Shown here piece after piece: positions 25,302-33,877 of a stretch of 64,000 nucleotides of DNA (the first letter of the stretch is position 1; the number at the start of each line of letters is the position of its first letter). Location: positions 1-64,000 of the forward strand of contig NZ_JADWYK010000015.1 of assembly GCF_015773195.1 (NCBI RefSeq). The letters are read 5' to 3'. The translations under genes and the position numbers were made by a program. The notes beneath the pieces are model-generated. The model saw only the letters and a list, made by a program, of their open reading frames with translations. It did not search any database and had not been told where the DNA came from. The DNA is from Hymenobacter guriensis. GTDB lineage: Bacteria > Bacteroidota > Bacteroidia > Cytophagales > Hymenobacteraceae.

Positions 25302-26470
25302 AACTTGCTGATTACTGCACTCCGGCGTTTGTAGAAACGCTGCTGCAAACCACCCTGCCCGCGCCCGTGCGGGTACTGGCAGTGGAGCCGTTTGCCCTCG
25401 ATAATTCGGCCAGCATTCTGGCGGTGCTCACGGCCGGGCACAGCGGGCGGCCCATTGGCCACTACGGGCTGCGGGTGCGCTACGAGGCGGCCGGGCAGCA
25501 GCACACCGAAGACCTCGTACTCAAGCTCAAACCGCCCGGCACCGAAATATCGGCCATGTTGGGCGCCTTGGCCCAAGCCTGCGGTGGAGGTTTAGCGGAA
25601 GTGTACCCGAATCATATACTGAACACTGGCTTCGCTCACACCCATCATCGGGAACTAGCAGTGTATGCCCAGCCGGACCCCAGCCTGATGCCCGCCATCC
25701 GGGGCTTGCACCACGATGAAGCGGCCGGTGTGTACGCTATTCTGATGGAGCACCTGGGACCGGACATGGAGCTCCTGAACTCGGTGATGGAGCCTGAACA
25801 CTGGACCGACGAGCACCTGCGCAACACCCTCACCCAACTGGCTGACTGGCACGCCGCTCACCTGCTGCCCGCTGGCGCCCCCCTGCCCTGGGCCGACGCT
25901 CCTACCCTCGACTTTATGCTGGCGCAACGCCCGCTCTGGCAGGCCCTGCTGACCAACGCCGCCACCCGCCTGCCCGAGCTGTACCCACCGGCCCGCGCCG
26001 CCCAGCTGCAGGCCGCGCTGGATGCCCTGCCCCGCTACTGGCCGGAGCTGGCTGCCGCGCCCCGCACCCTGGTGCACAACGACCTGAACCCACGAAATAC
26101 CTGCTTCCGAAATACGCCCGCCGGCCCCCGGCTTTGTGCCTACGACTGGGAGCTGGCCACTTACCATGTGCCCGTGTACGATGTGGTGGAGCTGCTGAGC
26201 TTTGTGCTGACTCCGGAACGCTACGCCCAGCGCCTGGACTACTTAGAATTCTACCGCCAGCAGCTGCACGCCCGCACCGGTTTGTTTGCCGATGCCGATA
26301 ATTTCCACCGCCTCGCCGGGCTGGCTGCTTTCGACTTCGGGCTGCATCGCCTGGGCATGTACCTGATGGCCCACACCGTGAGCCCATACCCTTACCTGCC
26401 CCGCGTAGTGGCCAGCTACTTCGACACCCTGGACCAGCTGCAGCCCTGGCTGCCCGAACTTCCCGCCTGA
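25298..26470 (+). CDS. APH/choline-kinase-type phosphotransferase
   Basis: The 390-residue protein has the kinase catalytic loop HNDLNPRN (His260, Asp262), followed by the metal-binding YDWE (Asp283), as in aminoglycoside and choline kinases. The N-terminal lobe has a DLVLKLKPPG strand, consistent with an ATP-lobe lysine. Start and stop overlap the neighbours (ATGA with the gene before, TGATG with the gene after). The target is likely a small hydroxylated molecule or lipid head group made by this operon, but this is inference. Confidence 0.82.
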   Translation: MKLADYCTPAFVETLLQTTLPAPVRVLAVEPFALDNSASILAVLTAGHSGRPIGHYGLRVRYEAAGQQHTEDLVLKLKPPGTEISAMLGALAQACGGGLAEVYPNHILNTGFAHTHHRELAVYAQPDPSLMPAIRGLHHDEAAGVYAILMEHLGPDMELLNSVMEPEHWTDEHLRNTLTQLADWHAAHLLPAGAPLPWADAPTLDFMLAQRPLWQALLTNAATRLPELYPPARAAQLQAALDALPRYWPELAAAPRTLVHNDLNPRNTCFRNTPAGPRLCAYDWELATYHVPVYDVVELLSFVLTPERYAQRLDYLEFYRQQLHARTGLFADADNFHRLAGLAAFDFGLHRLGMYLMAHTVSPYPYLPRVVASYFDTLDQLQPWLPELPA

Positions 26471-29163
26471 TGCTGCTTTCCAATTCCTTGACGCCCGGCG
26501 CGGCGGCCATTGGCGGCAAGGCCGCCGGCTTGTTCCGGCTGCGCCAGCTGGGCCTGGCGGTGCCACCCTTCGCGGTGCTGCCCGCCGACGCCTTCGCGTC
26601 ATTGCTTTCCGCCCTGCCCGCCGCCTCCGACGCCGATCTGGACGCCCGGCAGGCTTCCTTACTAGCCTACGAGCCCACGCCCGAGGACCGCACCGCGCTA
26701 CAGGTTCAGCTTGCCGGCTGGGACTTTCCGGCCCGCCCGGTGGCGGTGCGTTCCTCGGTGGCAGATGAGGACGGGGCCGGCCATTCCTTTGCCGGGCTGA
26801 TGGACTCATTTCTGAATCTGACCACCGAAGACGAGATATGGGCTGCGGTGGCCCGGTGTGCGGCCAGCGCCTACTCGGTGCGGGCCCGCGCCTACCGCCG
26901 GCAGCGCGGCCTGCCCCTGACGGCCCGGCCGGCGGTGGTGGTGCAGGCGCAGGTGGCCGCCCGCACCAGCGGCGTACTGTTTTCCACCTGGCCGGAGTAT
27001 CCGGTGGAAATGACCATTCACGCGCTTTGGGGTTTTGGCGAGGCCCTGGTAAGCGGGGCCCAGCAACCCGACGAGTTCTACCTGCGCAAAGCCACCGGCG
27101 AGCTGACCCACCAGCAGCTGGCCGACAAGGCCCAACGGTTGGCATTTGTACCGGGAGCCGCAGGCCTGCACCAAGCTCCCGTGGCAGCACACGAGCAGTT
27201 GGCTCCCTGCCTTAGTCCGGCGGAGCTGACCCAACTGCATACGCTTGGCCAGCAGCTGGAAACAGCTTTGGGTGGACCGCAGGACGTGGAGTTTGTGGTG
27301 GATGAAGCCGACCGGCTGTGGGTGGTACAGGCCCGGCCCATCACCCAGCCCATTCCCGAGCTGCTGGTTCTCGACAATTCCAACATTCAGGAAAGCTACT
27401 GCGGGGTGACCACACCCCTCACGTTCAGCTTTGCGCGGCGGGCCTACGCCACGGTGTACCGCCAGACCATGCGCGCCCTGGGCGTGCCGGCTGCCGAGGT
27501 GGAGGCCCACGAGCCGGTAGTTACCCAGCTGCTGGCACTGGTGCAGGGGCGCATCTACTACCACATCAACCACTGGTACCGGGGCTTGCTGCTGCTGCCT
27601 TCCTTTCAGCAAAACAAGGCCGATATGGAGCGCATGATGGGTCTGGAGGAGCCCGTAGACTTTGTGCAGCCCCCGCGCCGCAGCCGCCTGGAGCAATTGC
27701 GCAGTGCCCCGCGCCTGGCGGCCAACCTGTTGCGGCTGCTGGCGGCTTTTGCCGGCCTGCGCCGGGCCGTACCGGCCTTCCATGCCCGTCTGGCCGCTGC
27801 TTACCAGCGGTTCTACACACTTCCCCTGGCCCAGCTCAGCGGGGCGCAGTTAATGACTGAAAAGTCCCGCCTTGATCAGGAGCTGCTCAGCCACTGGACC
27901 ACGCCCATCATTAACGACTTTCGGGTGATGATGGCCAACGGCCGGGCCCTGCGCAACCTGCGGGCCGCCGGCGTGGCCGAGCCCGAAGATTTGCTGCGCC
28001 GCTACCTGGCCTCCGACCAGCAGCTGGCCAGCGTGCAGCCCGTGCACCGCCTGTTGGCTTTGGCCCGGCAGGCGCACACCTACCCCGGCCTGCCCGAGCT
28101 GATCCAGGCTTTGCCCGCCGACGTGGCCGGGCAGGTAGCCGCAAGCTACCCTCAGTTCGAGCAGGCCGCCCGGCAGTTTATGGAGGAATTTGGCGACCGG
28201 ACAGTGGGCGAGCTGAAGCTGGAAACGGCCACCATGCGCACCCAGCCGCGCATCTTCTACCAATACCTGCGCAACCTGGTGGCCGTGCCCCCCGCTGATC
28301 CAGCCGCTAATCCGTCAGGCATAAGCCCAAGCGCCGCCGCTGATATAGAAGCGCTGCTGAACCGGTTGCCGCGCCTGCGGCGGTGGGCGCTGATCCGCAG
28401 CCTGACGGGGTTGCAGGAAGCCATTCGGCACCGTGAGGCCCTGCGCCTGGAGCGCACCCGTCTGTTTGGTATGTACCGCAGCCTGTACCGGGCGGCCGGG
28501 GAACGGCTAACCCAGGCCGGTCGCCTCTTCCAGTCCGAGGACGTGTTTATGCTGACGGAAAACGAAATAGCCGAAGCCCTGACCGGCACTCCGGCCACCC
28601 CGGCGCCGGCGCTGCCTTCGCCCGCGCCCGGCATCTGGCTTTCCCCGCCCCCGGCCCATACTACCGACCTGTCCGCGCTGGCAGCTGCCCGCCAGCAGGA
28701 ATTTACCCGCTACGAACAGCTGGCGGTGCCGGCCCGCGTAACAGTGCCGGCGGCCCCCGTGCGCACGCTGCCGGCCGCTGCCAGAGAAACCAATGGGGTT
28801 TTGCGCGGCACAGGCTGCTACCCCGGCGTGGCAGAGGGCGAGGCGCTGGTAGTGCGCCGCCCCGAGGACGACCTGAACGTAGCCGGCAAAATCGTGTGTG
28901 CCCTGCGAACCGACCCCGGCTGGGCCACGCTGTTTCCGGCCTGCCGGGCCGTGGCCATCGAAAAAGGTTCTTCCCTGTCGCACTCCGTTATCATTCTGCG
29001 GGAGCTGGGCATTCCCACCATCATCAACGTGCCCGGCCTGACGCAGCAGCTGCAAAGCGGGCAGCGCTTGGTGCTCGATGGGCAGGCCGGTACGCTGCAA
29101 CTGCTGCCCGCCACCCCACCTCTGGCCGAAAACCCGAGTGCTTTATCCGCCAGCCATGCTTGA
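26470..29163 (+). CDS. PEP-synthase-like dikinase lacking the PEP barrel (rifampin phosphotransferase-like layout)
   Basis: The 897-residue protein has an N-terminal ATP-grasp domain (GGKAAGLFRLRQLG at about 15-28, then VRSSVADEDGAGHSFAGLMDS). A long middle domain of about 480 residues follows, then a C-terminal swivelling phosphohistidine domain with SSLSHSVIILRELGIP (His838). PEP synthases place the histidine domain centrally and end in a PEP/pyruvate TIM barrel; that barrel is absent. The order ATP-grasp, substrate domain, His domain is that of rifampin phosphotransferases, which move the ATP beta-phosphate to a hydroxyl group. The genomic setting suggests a biosynthetic substrate and not an antibiotic. 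It is coupled to both neighbours by overlapping codons. Confidence 0.83.
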   Translation: MLLSNSLTPGAAAIGGKAAGLFRLRQLGLAVPPFAVLPADAFASLLSALPAASDADLDARQASLLAYEPTPEDRTALQVQLAGWDFPARPVAVRSSVADEDGAGHSFAGLMDSFLNLTTEDEIWAAVARCAASAYSVRARAYRRQRGLPLTARPAVVVQAQVAARTSGVLFSTWPEYPVEMTIHALWGFGEALVSGAQQPDEFYLRKATGELTHQQLADKAQRLAFVPGAAGLHQAPVAAHEQLAPCLSPAELTQLHTLGQQLETALGGPQDVEFVVDEADRLWVVQARPITQPIPELLVLDNSNIQESYCGVTTPLTFSFARRAYATVYRQTMRALGVPAAEVEAHEPVVTQLLALVQGRIYYHINHWYRGLLLLPSFQQNKADMERMMGLEEPVDFVQPPRRSRLEQLRSAPRLAANLLRLLAAFAGLRRAVPAFHARLAAAYQRFYTLPLAQLSGAQLMTEKSRLDQELLSHWTTPIINDFRVMMANGRALRNLRAAGVAEPEDLLRRYLASDQQLASVQPVHRLLALARQAHTYPGLPELIQALPADVAGQVAASYPQFEQAARQFMEEFGDRTVGELKLETATMRTQPRIFYQYLRNLVAVPPADPAANPSGISPSAAADIEALLNRLPRLRRWALIRSLTGLQEAIRHREALRLERTRLFGMYRSLYRAAGERLTQAGRLFQSEDVFMLTENEIAEALTGTPATPAPALPSPAPGIWLSPPPAHTTDLSALAAARQQEFTRYEQLAVPARVTVPAAPVRTLPAAARETNGVLRGTGCYPGVAEGEALVVRRPEDDLNVAGKIVCALRTDPGWATLFPACRAVAIEKGSSLSHSVIILRELGIPTIINVPGLTQQLQSGQRLVLDGQAGTLQLLPATPPLAENPSALSASHA

Positions 29164-30217
29164 GAGCCTTTCTTATAACGGGCAATTGCCCGATTCCTTC
29201 TGGCAGATTCCGGCCGCTGTATATGCTACCGAAGTGGTGCCCCTGCGCGAGCACGCGGAAGTGCTGGCGGCCGTGGTAGCCGAGGAAGCCGCCCGCCACG
29301 AGGTGCTGCTCTACACCGACCATGAAACGCTGCGCCTGCTGGGGATTTTCCCGCAGGAGGGCACCGATGCCTTTTTCGGACTCTGGGAAACCCTGCCCGA
29401 TGCGGCACTCAACCAACAGGTATTTGATCAGCTGGCAGCCGAGGCCCGGCGCCGGGGCTACCGCCGGCTGGTGGGGCCGCTGTGCTTCAGCACCTACCAC
29501 CGCTACCGCCTGCGGCTGGGCCCAGTACCCTCCTGGGGACAGTTTGACGCTGAACCCGTAAACCCCGCCTACTACGCCGCGCTGCTGACAGATCTTGGCT
29601 TTACGCCCACGTTGACGTTCGAAAGCCGCCTGCTGCAGCCCGCCGTGGTGCCTACCGTGTACGACAACAAAGCCGCTCTGCTGGCTCAGCTGCAGCAGGT
29701 ACCGTTTGAGTTTGTGCCCTTGACCCCGGACGTTTGGCAGGAACACGAAGCAGCTATTTTTGAGTTGGTGCAGGCCATCTACGGGGCCAATCCGGCCTAC
29801 CGCCCGGTGTCGGCGGCGCAGTTTGGGCTGCTTTACAACCGCGCCTACGCCGAGAAGCTGTGCCCCCACACCTCCGTGCTGCTGCGTGAACGAAGCACGG
29901 GCAAGCTGGTGGCCCAGAGCTTCTGCCACCCCAACTATGCCCCGCTGCATCTGCCCGCTACCGAGCCGGCTACCTTTCAGCAGCATTACCCGCGCCTGCA
30001 GCACCGTACGCTGCTGGCCAAAACCGTGGGCGTGCACCCCGACTACCGTCAGCAGGGCCTGATGTCTTACCTTGGTGCCTACGGGATGGTGTCGTTCCGG
30101 GAGTATTACGATGACATCATCTTCTGCCTGATGCGCACCGACAACTTCTCCCGCCACTTCACCGACGGCTTCCCCTACGAAACAGCCCACTACGCGCTGT
30201 ATGCGCGGGAGTTATGA
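29156..30217 (+). CDS. GNAT-superfamily-like acyltransferase
   Basis: The 353-residue protein starts inside the end of the dikinase gene (8-base overlap). Its C-terminal part has a GNAT motif A pattern, TVGVHPDYRQQGLMSYLG. The N-terminal half has RRLVGPLCFSTYHRYRLRLG, as in two-domain GNAT proteins of about 350 residues. It could acylate an amino group, such as the one introduced by the DUF3419 enzyme. The substrate is not visible from the sequence. I chose the ATG at 29156 because upstream sequence codes for the dikinase in another frame. Confidence 0.72.
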   Translation: MLESLSYNGQLPDSFWQIPAAVYATEVVPLREHAEVLAAVVAEEAARHEVLLYTDHETLRLLGIFPQEGTDAFFGLWETLPDAALNQQVFDQLAAEARRRGYRRLVGPLCFSTYHRYRLRLGPVPSWGQFDAEPVNPAYYAALLTDLGFTPTLTFESRLLQPAVVPTVYDNKAALLAQLQQVPFEFVPLTPDVWQEHEAAIFELVQAIYGANPAYRPVSAAQFGLLYNRAYAEKLCPHTSVLLRERSTGKLVAQSFCHPNYAPLHLPATEPATFQQHYPRLQHRTLLAKTVGVHPDYRQQGLMSYLGAYGMVSFREYYDDIIFCLMRTDNFSRHFTDGFPYETAHYALYAREL

Positions 30218-30247
30218 GGGCGCGGCCCATCGGCATATAAAGCCAGA

Positions 30248-30346
30248 AGAACGTCATGCCGAGTGGAGTCGAGACATCTCACGTGCTGACGTCTGATTAC
30301 TATTCTAACATGCGAGATGCCTCGACTCCACTCGGCATGACGTTCT
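30248..30346. repeat. Family A-type hairpin (copy A3)
   Basis: The left arm starts at 30248 and the right arm ends at 30346. About 35 bases of each arm pair with few mismatches. It shares AACGTCATGC and the GAGTCGA...CATCTC order with the other family A copies, but the inside differs (CGAGTGGAGTCGAG). It separates the GNAT-like gene from the UbiA-like gene. Confidence 0.82.
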
Positions 30347-30385
30347 CTTGGTCTTAAATATCCCCTATTTCACCATCTTGCTTAC

Positions 30386-31288
30386 ATGAATCTACCCGCC
30401 TTTGGGGCATATATGCGGCAACGGTTTCCGCCCGTGAACATGGCGCTGTTTGCCATTCTATTTGGCACCGTGTACAGCGTGGCGGCGGCTTTGCAGGCCG
30501 GGCCGGCAGCGCAACGGGCCTGGGGCTGGCCGGATTGGCTGGGCGTAACGGCTACTATCAGCTTCTTTTTCCGGCTGCGGGTGTTCGATGAAATCAAGGA
30601 CTACGCCACCGACCTGGAGCACCACCCGGAGCGGGTGCTCCAGCAGGGCCGCGTGACGCTGGGGCAGCTGCAGGCCGTGGCCGCCGTGGGTACACTACTG
30701 GAAGTGGCGTGGTCGGTGAGTATGGGGTGGCGGGCCGTGTTGGGCTGGGCGCTGGCGGTGGGCTATAGCCTGCTGATGCGTTACGAGTTCTTTGTGCCCA
30801 ACTACCTGCGGCCCCGGCTCGTGCTCTACGCCCTCACCCACATCCTGGTGATGCCCCTGCTCATTGGCTGGCTGTGGGCGGCCTACGCGGCCCCGCCCCT
30901 GCTCGCTCCGCCCCTGGGGCTGCTCGCCTTGCTGAGCGTGTTCGGGGGGCTGGCCTTTGAAATAGCCCGCAAAATCAGGGTACCGGCTAATGAGCGCCCC
31001 GGCCTCGACTCCTACTCCCGCGCCCTGGGCTACGGAGGCGCTGTTGCGGCGGTGCTGGTGGTGCTGCTGGCTGGTGTACTCACCCAGGGCGTGCTGCTGC
31101 AGCGGCTGGAGGCCCGCGCCTGGCCGTTCTGGCTGGTTGCGGCCCTTTATGCGGCTACGGCGGCAGCCTATGGCTGGAGTTTGCGACGCCCCTCGGCCCG
31201 GACCCTCAAGCTGGCCGAGCTGCTCACCTCCCTGTTCATGCTCAGCAGCTACGTGTCCATTATTGCGGAAATAGCGCGGCGGTGGTAG
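30386..31288 (+). CDS. UbiA-family prenyltransferase-like membrane protein
   Basis: The 300-residue protein is largely membrane segments (about eight). Its first aspartate motif RVFDEIKDYATD (Asp68, Asp72, Asp76) and the following HPERVLQQG match the UbiA prenyl-diphosphate binding region. A second polar loop has RKIRVPANERPGLDSYS. UbiA enzymes join an isoprenoid chain to a polar acceptor in the membrane. Together with the operon before it, this suggests formation of an isoprenoid-linked product. The acceptor is unknown. Confidence 0.82.
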   Translation: MNLPAFGAYMRQRFPPVNMALFAILFGTVYSVAAALQAGPAAQRAWGWPDWLGVTATISFFFRLRVFDEIKDYATDLEHHPERVLQQGRVTLGQLQAVAAVGTLLEVAWSVSMGWRAVLGWALAVGYSLLMRYEFFVPNYLRPRLVLYALTHILVMPLLIGWLWAAYAAPPLLAPPLGLLALLSVFGGLAFEIARKIRVPANERPGLDSYSRALGYGGAVAAVLVVLLAGVLTQGVLLQRLEARAWPFWLVAALYAATAAAYGWSLRRPSARTLKLAELLTSLFMLSSYVSIIAEIARRW

Positions 31289-31317
31289 CAGGACCAGTGA
31301 GTGTAAACAAATCGGTT

Positions 31318-31420
31318 GAACGTCATGCTGAGCGGAGTCGAAGCATCTCTACCTCTGGCTAGCTAATTAATTGGCCTTGCAACGAAGCGGTAGAGATGCT
31401 TCGGCAAGCTCAGCATGACG
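31318..31420. repeat. Family A hairpin repeat (copy A4)
   Basis: CGTCATGCTGAGC (31321-31333) pairs with GCTCAGCATGACG (31408-31420), and GAAGCATCTCTACC pairs with its complement further in. The loop CTCTGGCTA...AATT resembles that of copy A5 near 54.7 kb. An ATG at 31396 lies within the right arm and would extend the next gene with repeat sequence only. Confidence 0.87.
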
Positions 31421-31449
31421 GGCTATTACTCAACTCCTGCACCTACTAC

Positions 31450-33720
31450 ATGATTGATATTCTCTACCGTTTCCGATTCTGGCTGCTGGCCCTGGTGGCG
31501 GCGTTGGTGGTGGTGCTGGCTCCCGGCGTACGCACGGCCGTGCAGATCGACAATAGCCTGTCGGTATGGTTTCTGGAAGGCGACCCGGCCCTGCGCGCCT
31601 ACCGCGACTACCAGGCCCGCTTCGGCAACGACGAGGTAGTAACGCTGGTGGTGCACGACTCCGTGGGTTTGCTGCGGGCGCCCTACCTGGAAAGCCTGCC
31701 CGCCCTGAGCCAGGAGCTGGCCGCCCTGCCCGACGTAGCCGTCGTACTAGGGCCAGGCACTACCACCATTGCCAGCCGGGGTCTGCTGGCCGGGGCGCAC
31801 CCCCTCCTCTCCGCGCAAACGACCGAGGCTCAGGTACGCCAGGACCTGAGCCGCCTGCCCACGCTCCAGGAGCAGCTGTTCTCGCCCGATTTTCAGACGA
31901 CCCGCCTACTCATCGAGCTCAAACCAAGCCCGACATTTGATGCCCGGCGTGGGGAAATTCTGGGGCAGATTCGCGAAGCCGCCGCCCGGCACCTGCCGCA
32001 AGGGCACTACTGGCTGGGGGGCGTGGGCGTGCTCTACGCGGGCCTGAACGCGCTGTCGGAGCAGGACTTTGGGCGGTTTCTGGGGCTGGGCTACGGGCTG
32101 ATGTTCCTGGCCTTGCTGCTGCTGTATCGCAACCTCCGCCTGCTGCTGTACGTGGTAGGCATCGTGGGGCTGGCTACCTACCTCACGCTGGGCGTGTACG
32201 GCGCTATGGGCTACCGCCTCAACCTGATGACGGTGCTGCTGCCCATGATTCTGATTCTGCTGGGCATTATGGACGCACTCCACATTATCAATGAGCGCAA
32301 CCTCGTGCTCACCGAGCCCGGCCAGACGCCCCACTCGGCGGCGCTGGAAGCCCTGCGCCAAACGCTGGCACCTTGCCTAGCCACGATGCTCACCACGGCG
32401 GCTGGTTTTCTGGCCCTGGTTTCCAGCCCCATGGCTATTCTGCGCACGTTTGGGGCCTTTGCCGCCCTTGGTATTGTGTTGTGCTTATGCTTCACATTTC
32501 TGCTGGGCGTGCTGCTATTGCCCGGCTACCAGGGCCGCCCACGCGCCACCATGCAGGCAGCCGGCGGATTGGCCCGGCTCTACACCTGGGTTGATGCTCA
32601 CCCGCGCCAGCTCACGGCCCTGGCGTTGGTGCTCACGGTAGCGGCTGCCTTTGGCGCGCTCCGGCTGCGGGCCGATACCTACACGTTAGGTTACTTTCCA
32701 GACGACCACGCGGCCGTGCGGGACCACGCCGCCATGCAGCGCACCTGGGGCGCCTATATGCCTCTTGAGCTGTTGGTTGAGCCCCGTCCCGGCCACACCC
32801 TGCACGAAGCCGCCGTGGTGCAGGCCGCCGCTGCCTTCGCCGACTCCGCCCGCACGTTGGAAGGTGTGGGCCGGGTAGCGGGCTTCCATACACTCTACCT
32901 AGCGGGCCTGGAAACGGTAGTGCCCGCCAGCCGGGCACGGGCGGCCCTGGGCAGCCAAAGTTTGCTCAACCGTGTGCACGCCCGTCTCATTCCCGACTAC
33001 CCCCAGCTTACCCGGCAGTTTATCGACGAGCAATCCAGCACGGGGCGCATTACGGTGGCTGGCCCCATGCTCTCGGCGCGGGAGCTGACGGCCAAGTCGG
33101 AGGTGCTGCTGCGCATGGCGCGCCATACGCTGGGGCCCGTAGCCACGGTGCGGGCGGCCGGCTACCAGCCGCTCTATGCCCGCATCGTCGACTACGTGAC
33201 CCGCTCGCAGGCCAGCAGCCTGGGCTGGTCGGCGGTGGTGATATTCGGGCTGGTGTGGTGGTTTGTGGGCAGCTTCCGGCTGGCTTTGCTCACGCTGGCG
33301 CCCAACCTATTGCCAGTGCTCTTGCTGCTGGGCCTGATGGGCTGGGCCGGCATTGCCCTCGACACGGCCACGGCCAGCATTGCCGCCATCGTGCTCAGCC
33401 TCTGCACCGATGATACGGTGCATTTCGTGCATCACTACCAGCAGCTGCGCCGCCAGAACCTGGCGCCGGCGGCGGCGCGCTTCGCCACTATCACCCACGT
33501 AGGTCCCACTATTTTGCTGTCCAGCGGGGTGCTGTTTGTGGGTTACCTGGCCATGACGCTGGCTTCGCTGAAAACGGTAATGCTGTTTGGCCTGCTCACG
33601 GCCGTAAGCATTGCGGCGGCTTTTTACGCCGAGCTGCTGGTGTTTCCGCTGCTGCTGGCGCGGTTTGACCGGGAGGAATCATCAGAGGCGGTGGAGAACG
33701 GAGCGGAGGTAGTTGGGTAG
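31450..33720 (+). CDS. RND/MMPL-family exporter (HpnN-like)
   Basis: The 756-residue protein has the duplicated RND layout: one membrane helix, a large periplasmic domain, five helices, then the same again. The segments GIMDALHIINERN and CTDDTVHFVHHYQ lie in corresponding helices of the two halves and carry the acidic residues expected for proton coupling. This subfamily moves lipids, hopanoids or other hydrophobic molecules. No membrane-fusion or TolC-like partner is encoded next to it. It is the likely exporter for the product of the preceding genes. I start at 31450 because an upstream ATG lies inside a hairpin repeat. Confidence 0.85.
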   Translation: MIDILYRFRFWLLALVAALVVVLAPGVRTAVQIDNSLSVWFLEGDPALRAYRDYQARFGNDEVVTLVVHDSVGLLRAPYLESLPALSQELAALPDVAVVLGPGTTTIASRGLLAGAHPLLSAQTTEAQVRQDLSRLPTLQEQLFSPDFQTTRLLIELKPSPTFDARRGEILGQIREAAARHLPQGHYWLGGVGVLYAGLNALSEQDFGRFLGLGYGLMFLALLLLYRNLRLLLYVVGIVGLATYLTLGVYGAMGYRLNLMTVLLPMILILLGIMDALHIINERNLVLTEPGQTPHSAALEALRQTLAPCLATMLTTAAGFLALVSSPMAILRTFGAFAALGIVLCLCFTFLLGVLLLPGYQGRPRATMQAAGGLARLYTWVDAHPRQLTALALVLTVAAAFGALRLRADTYTLGYFPDDHAAVRDHAAMQRTWGAYMPLELLVEPRPGHTLHEAAVVQAAAAFADSARTLEGVGRVAGFHTLYLAGLETVVPASRARAALGSQSLLNRVHARLIPDYPQLTRQFIDEQSSTGRITVAGPMLSARELTAKSEVLLRMARHTLGPVATVRAAGYQPLYARIVDYVTRSQASSLGWSAVVIFGLVWWFVGSFRLALLTLAPNLLPVLLLLGLMGWAGIALDTATASIAAIVLSLCTDDTVHFVHHYQQLRRQNLAPAAARFATITHVGPTILLSSGVLFVGYLAMTLASLKTVMLFGLLTAVSIAAAFYAELLVFPLLLARFDREESSEAVENGAEVVG

Positions 33721-33728
33721 GGTGGGAG

Positions 33729-33792
33729 GCTTGTCCCCGCCCGTCGTTCAACAATAGATGCAGGATTTGTGCAACGCTGGGCGGGGACAAGC
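33729..33792. repeat. GC-rich intergenic hairpin after the exporter gene
   Basis: A perfect 14-bp stem (33729-33742 with 33779-33792, core CTTGTCCCCGCCC) has weaker extension outside. It begins 8 bases after the stop codon. I see no second copy in this window. Confidence 0.75.
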
Positions 33793-33810
33793 CCCGCTCC
33801 TACCGAACAT

Positions 33811-33854
33811 AAAAAACGCCTTTGCTTTCCCGAGCACCGGAAAGCAAAGGCGTT
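33811..33854 (-). terminator. Terminator of the glucan-utilisation genes
   Basis: A perfect 16-bp stem (33815-33830 with 33839-33854, loop CGAGCACC) is preceded on the plus strand by six As, which gives a T tract on the minus strand. It lies just after the last minus-strand amylase gene. Confidence 0.88.
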
Positions 33855-33877
33855 GTCATTGTAGCAGAAAGCTGGAA

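Noticed and set aside
26470..29163. Ordinary phosphoenolpyruvate synthase (ppsA)
   Set aside because: The histidine domain is at the C-terminal end and the PEP/pyruvate barrel is missing.
31396..31449. N-terminal extension of the RND exporter from the ATG at 31396
   Set aside because: The added codons begin in the right arm of a family A hairpin (MLRQAQHDG), a repeat-derived sequence; the membrane helix starts at the later ATG.
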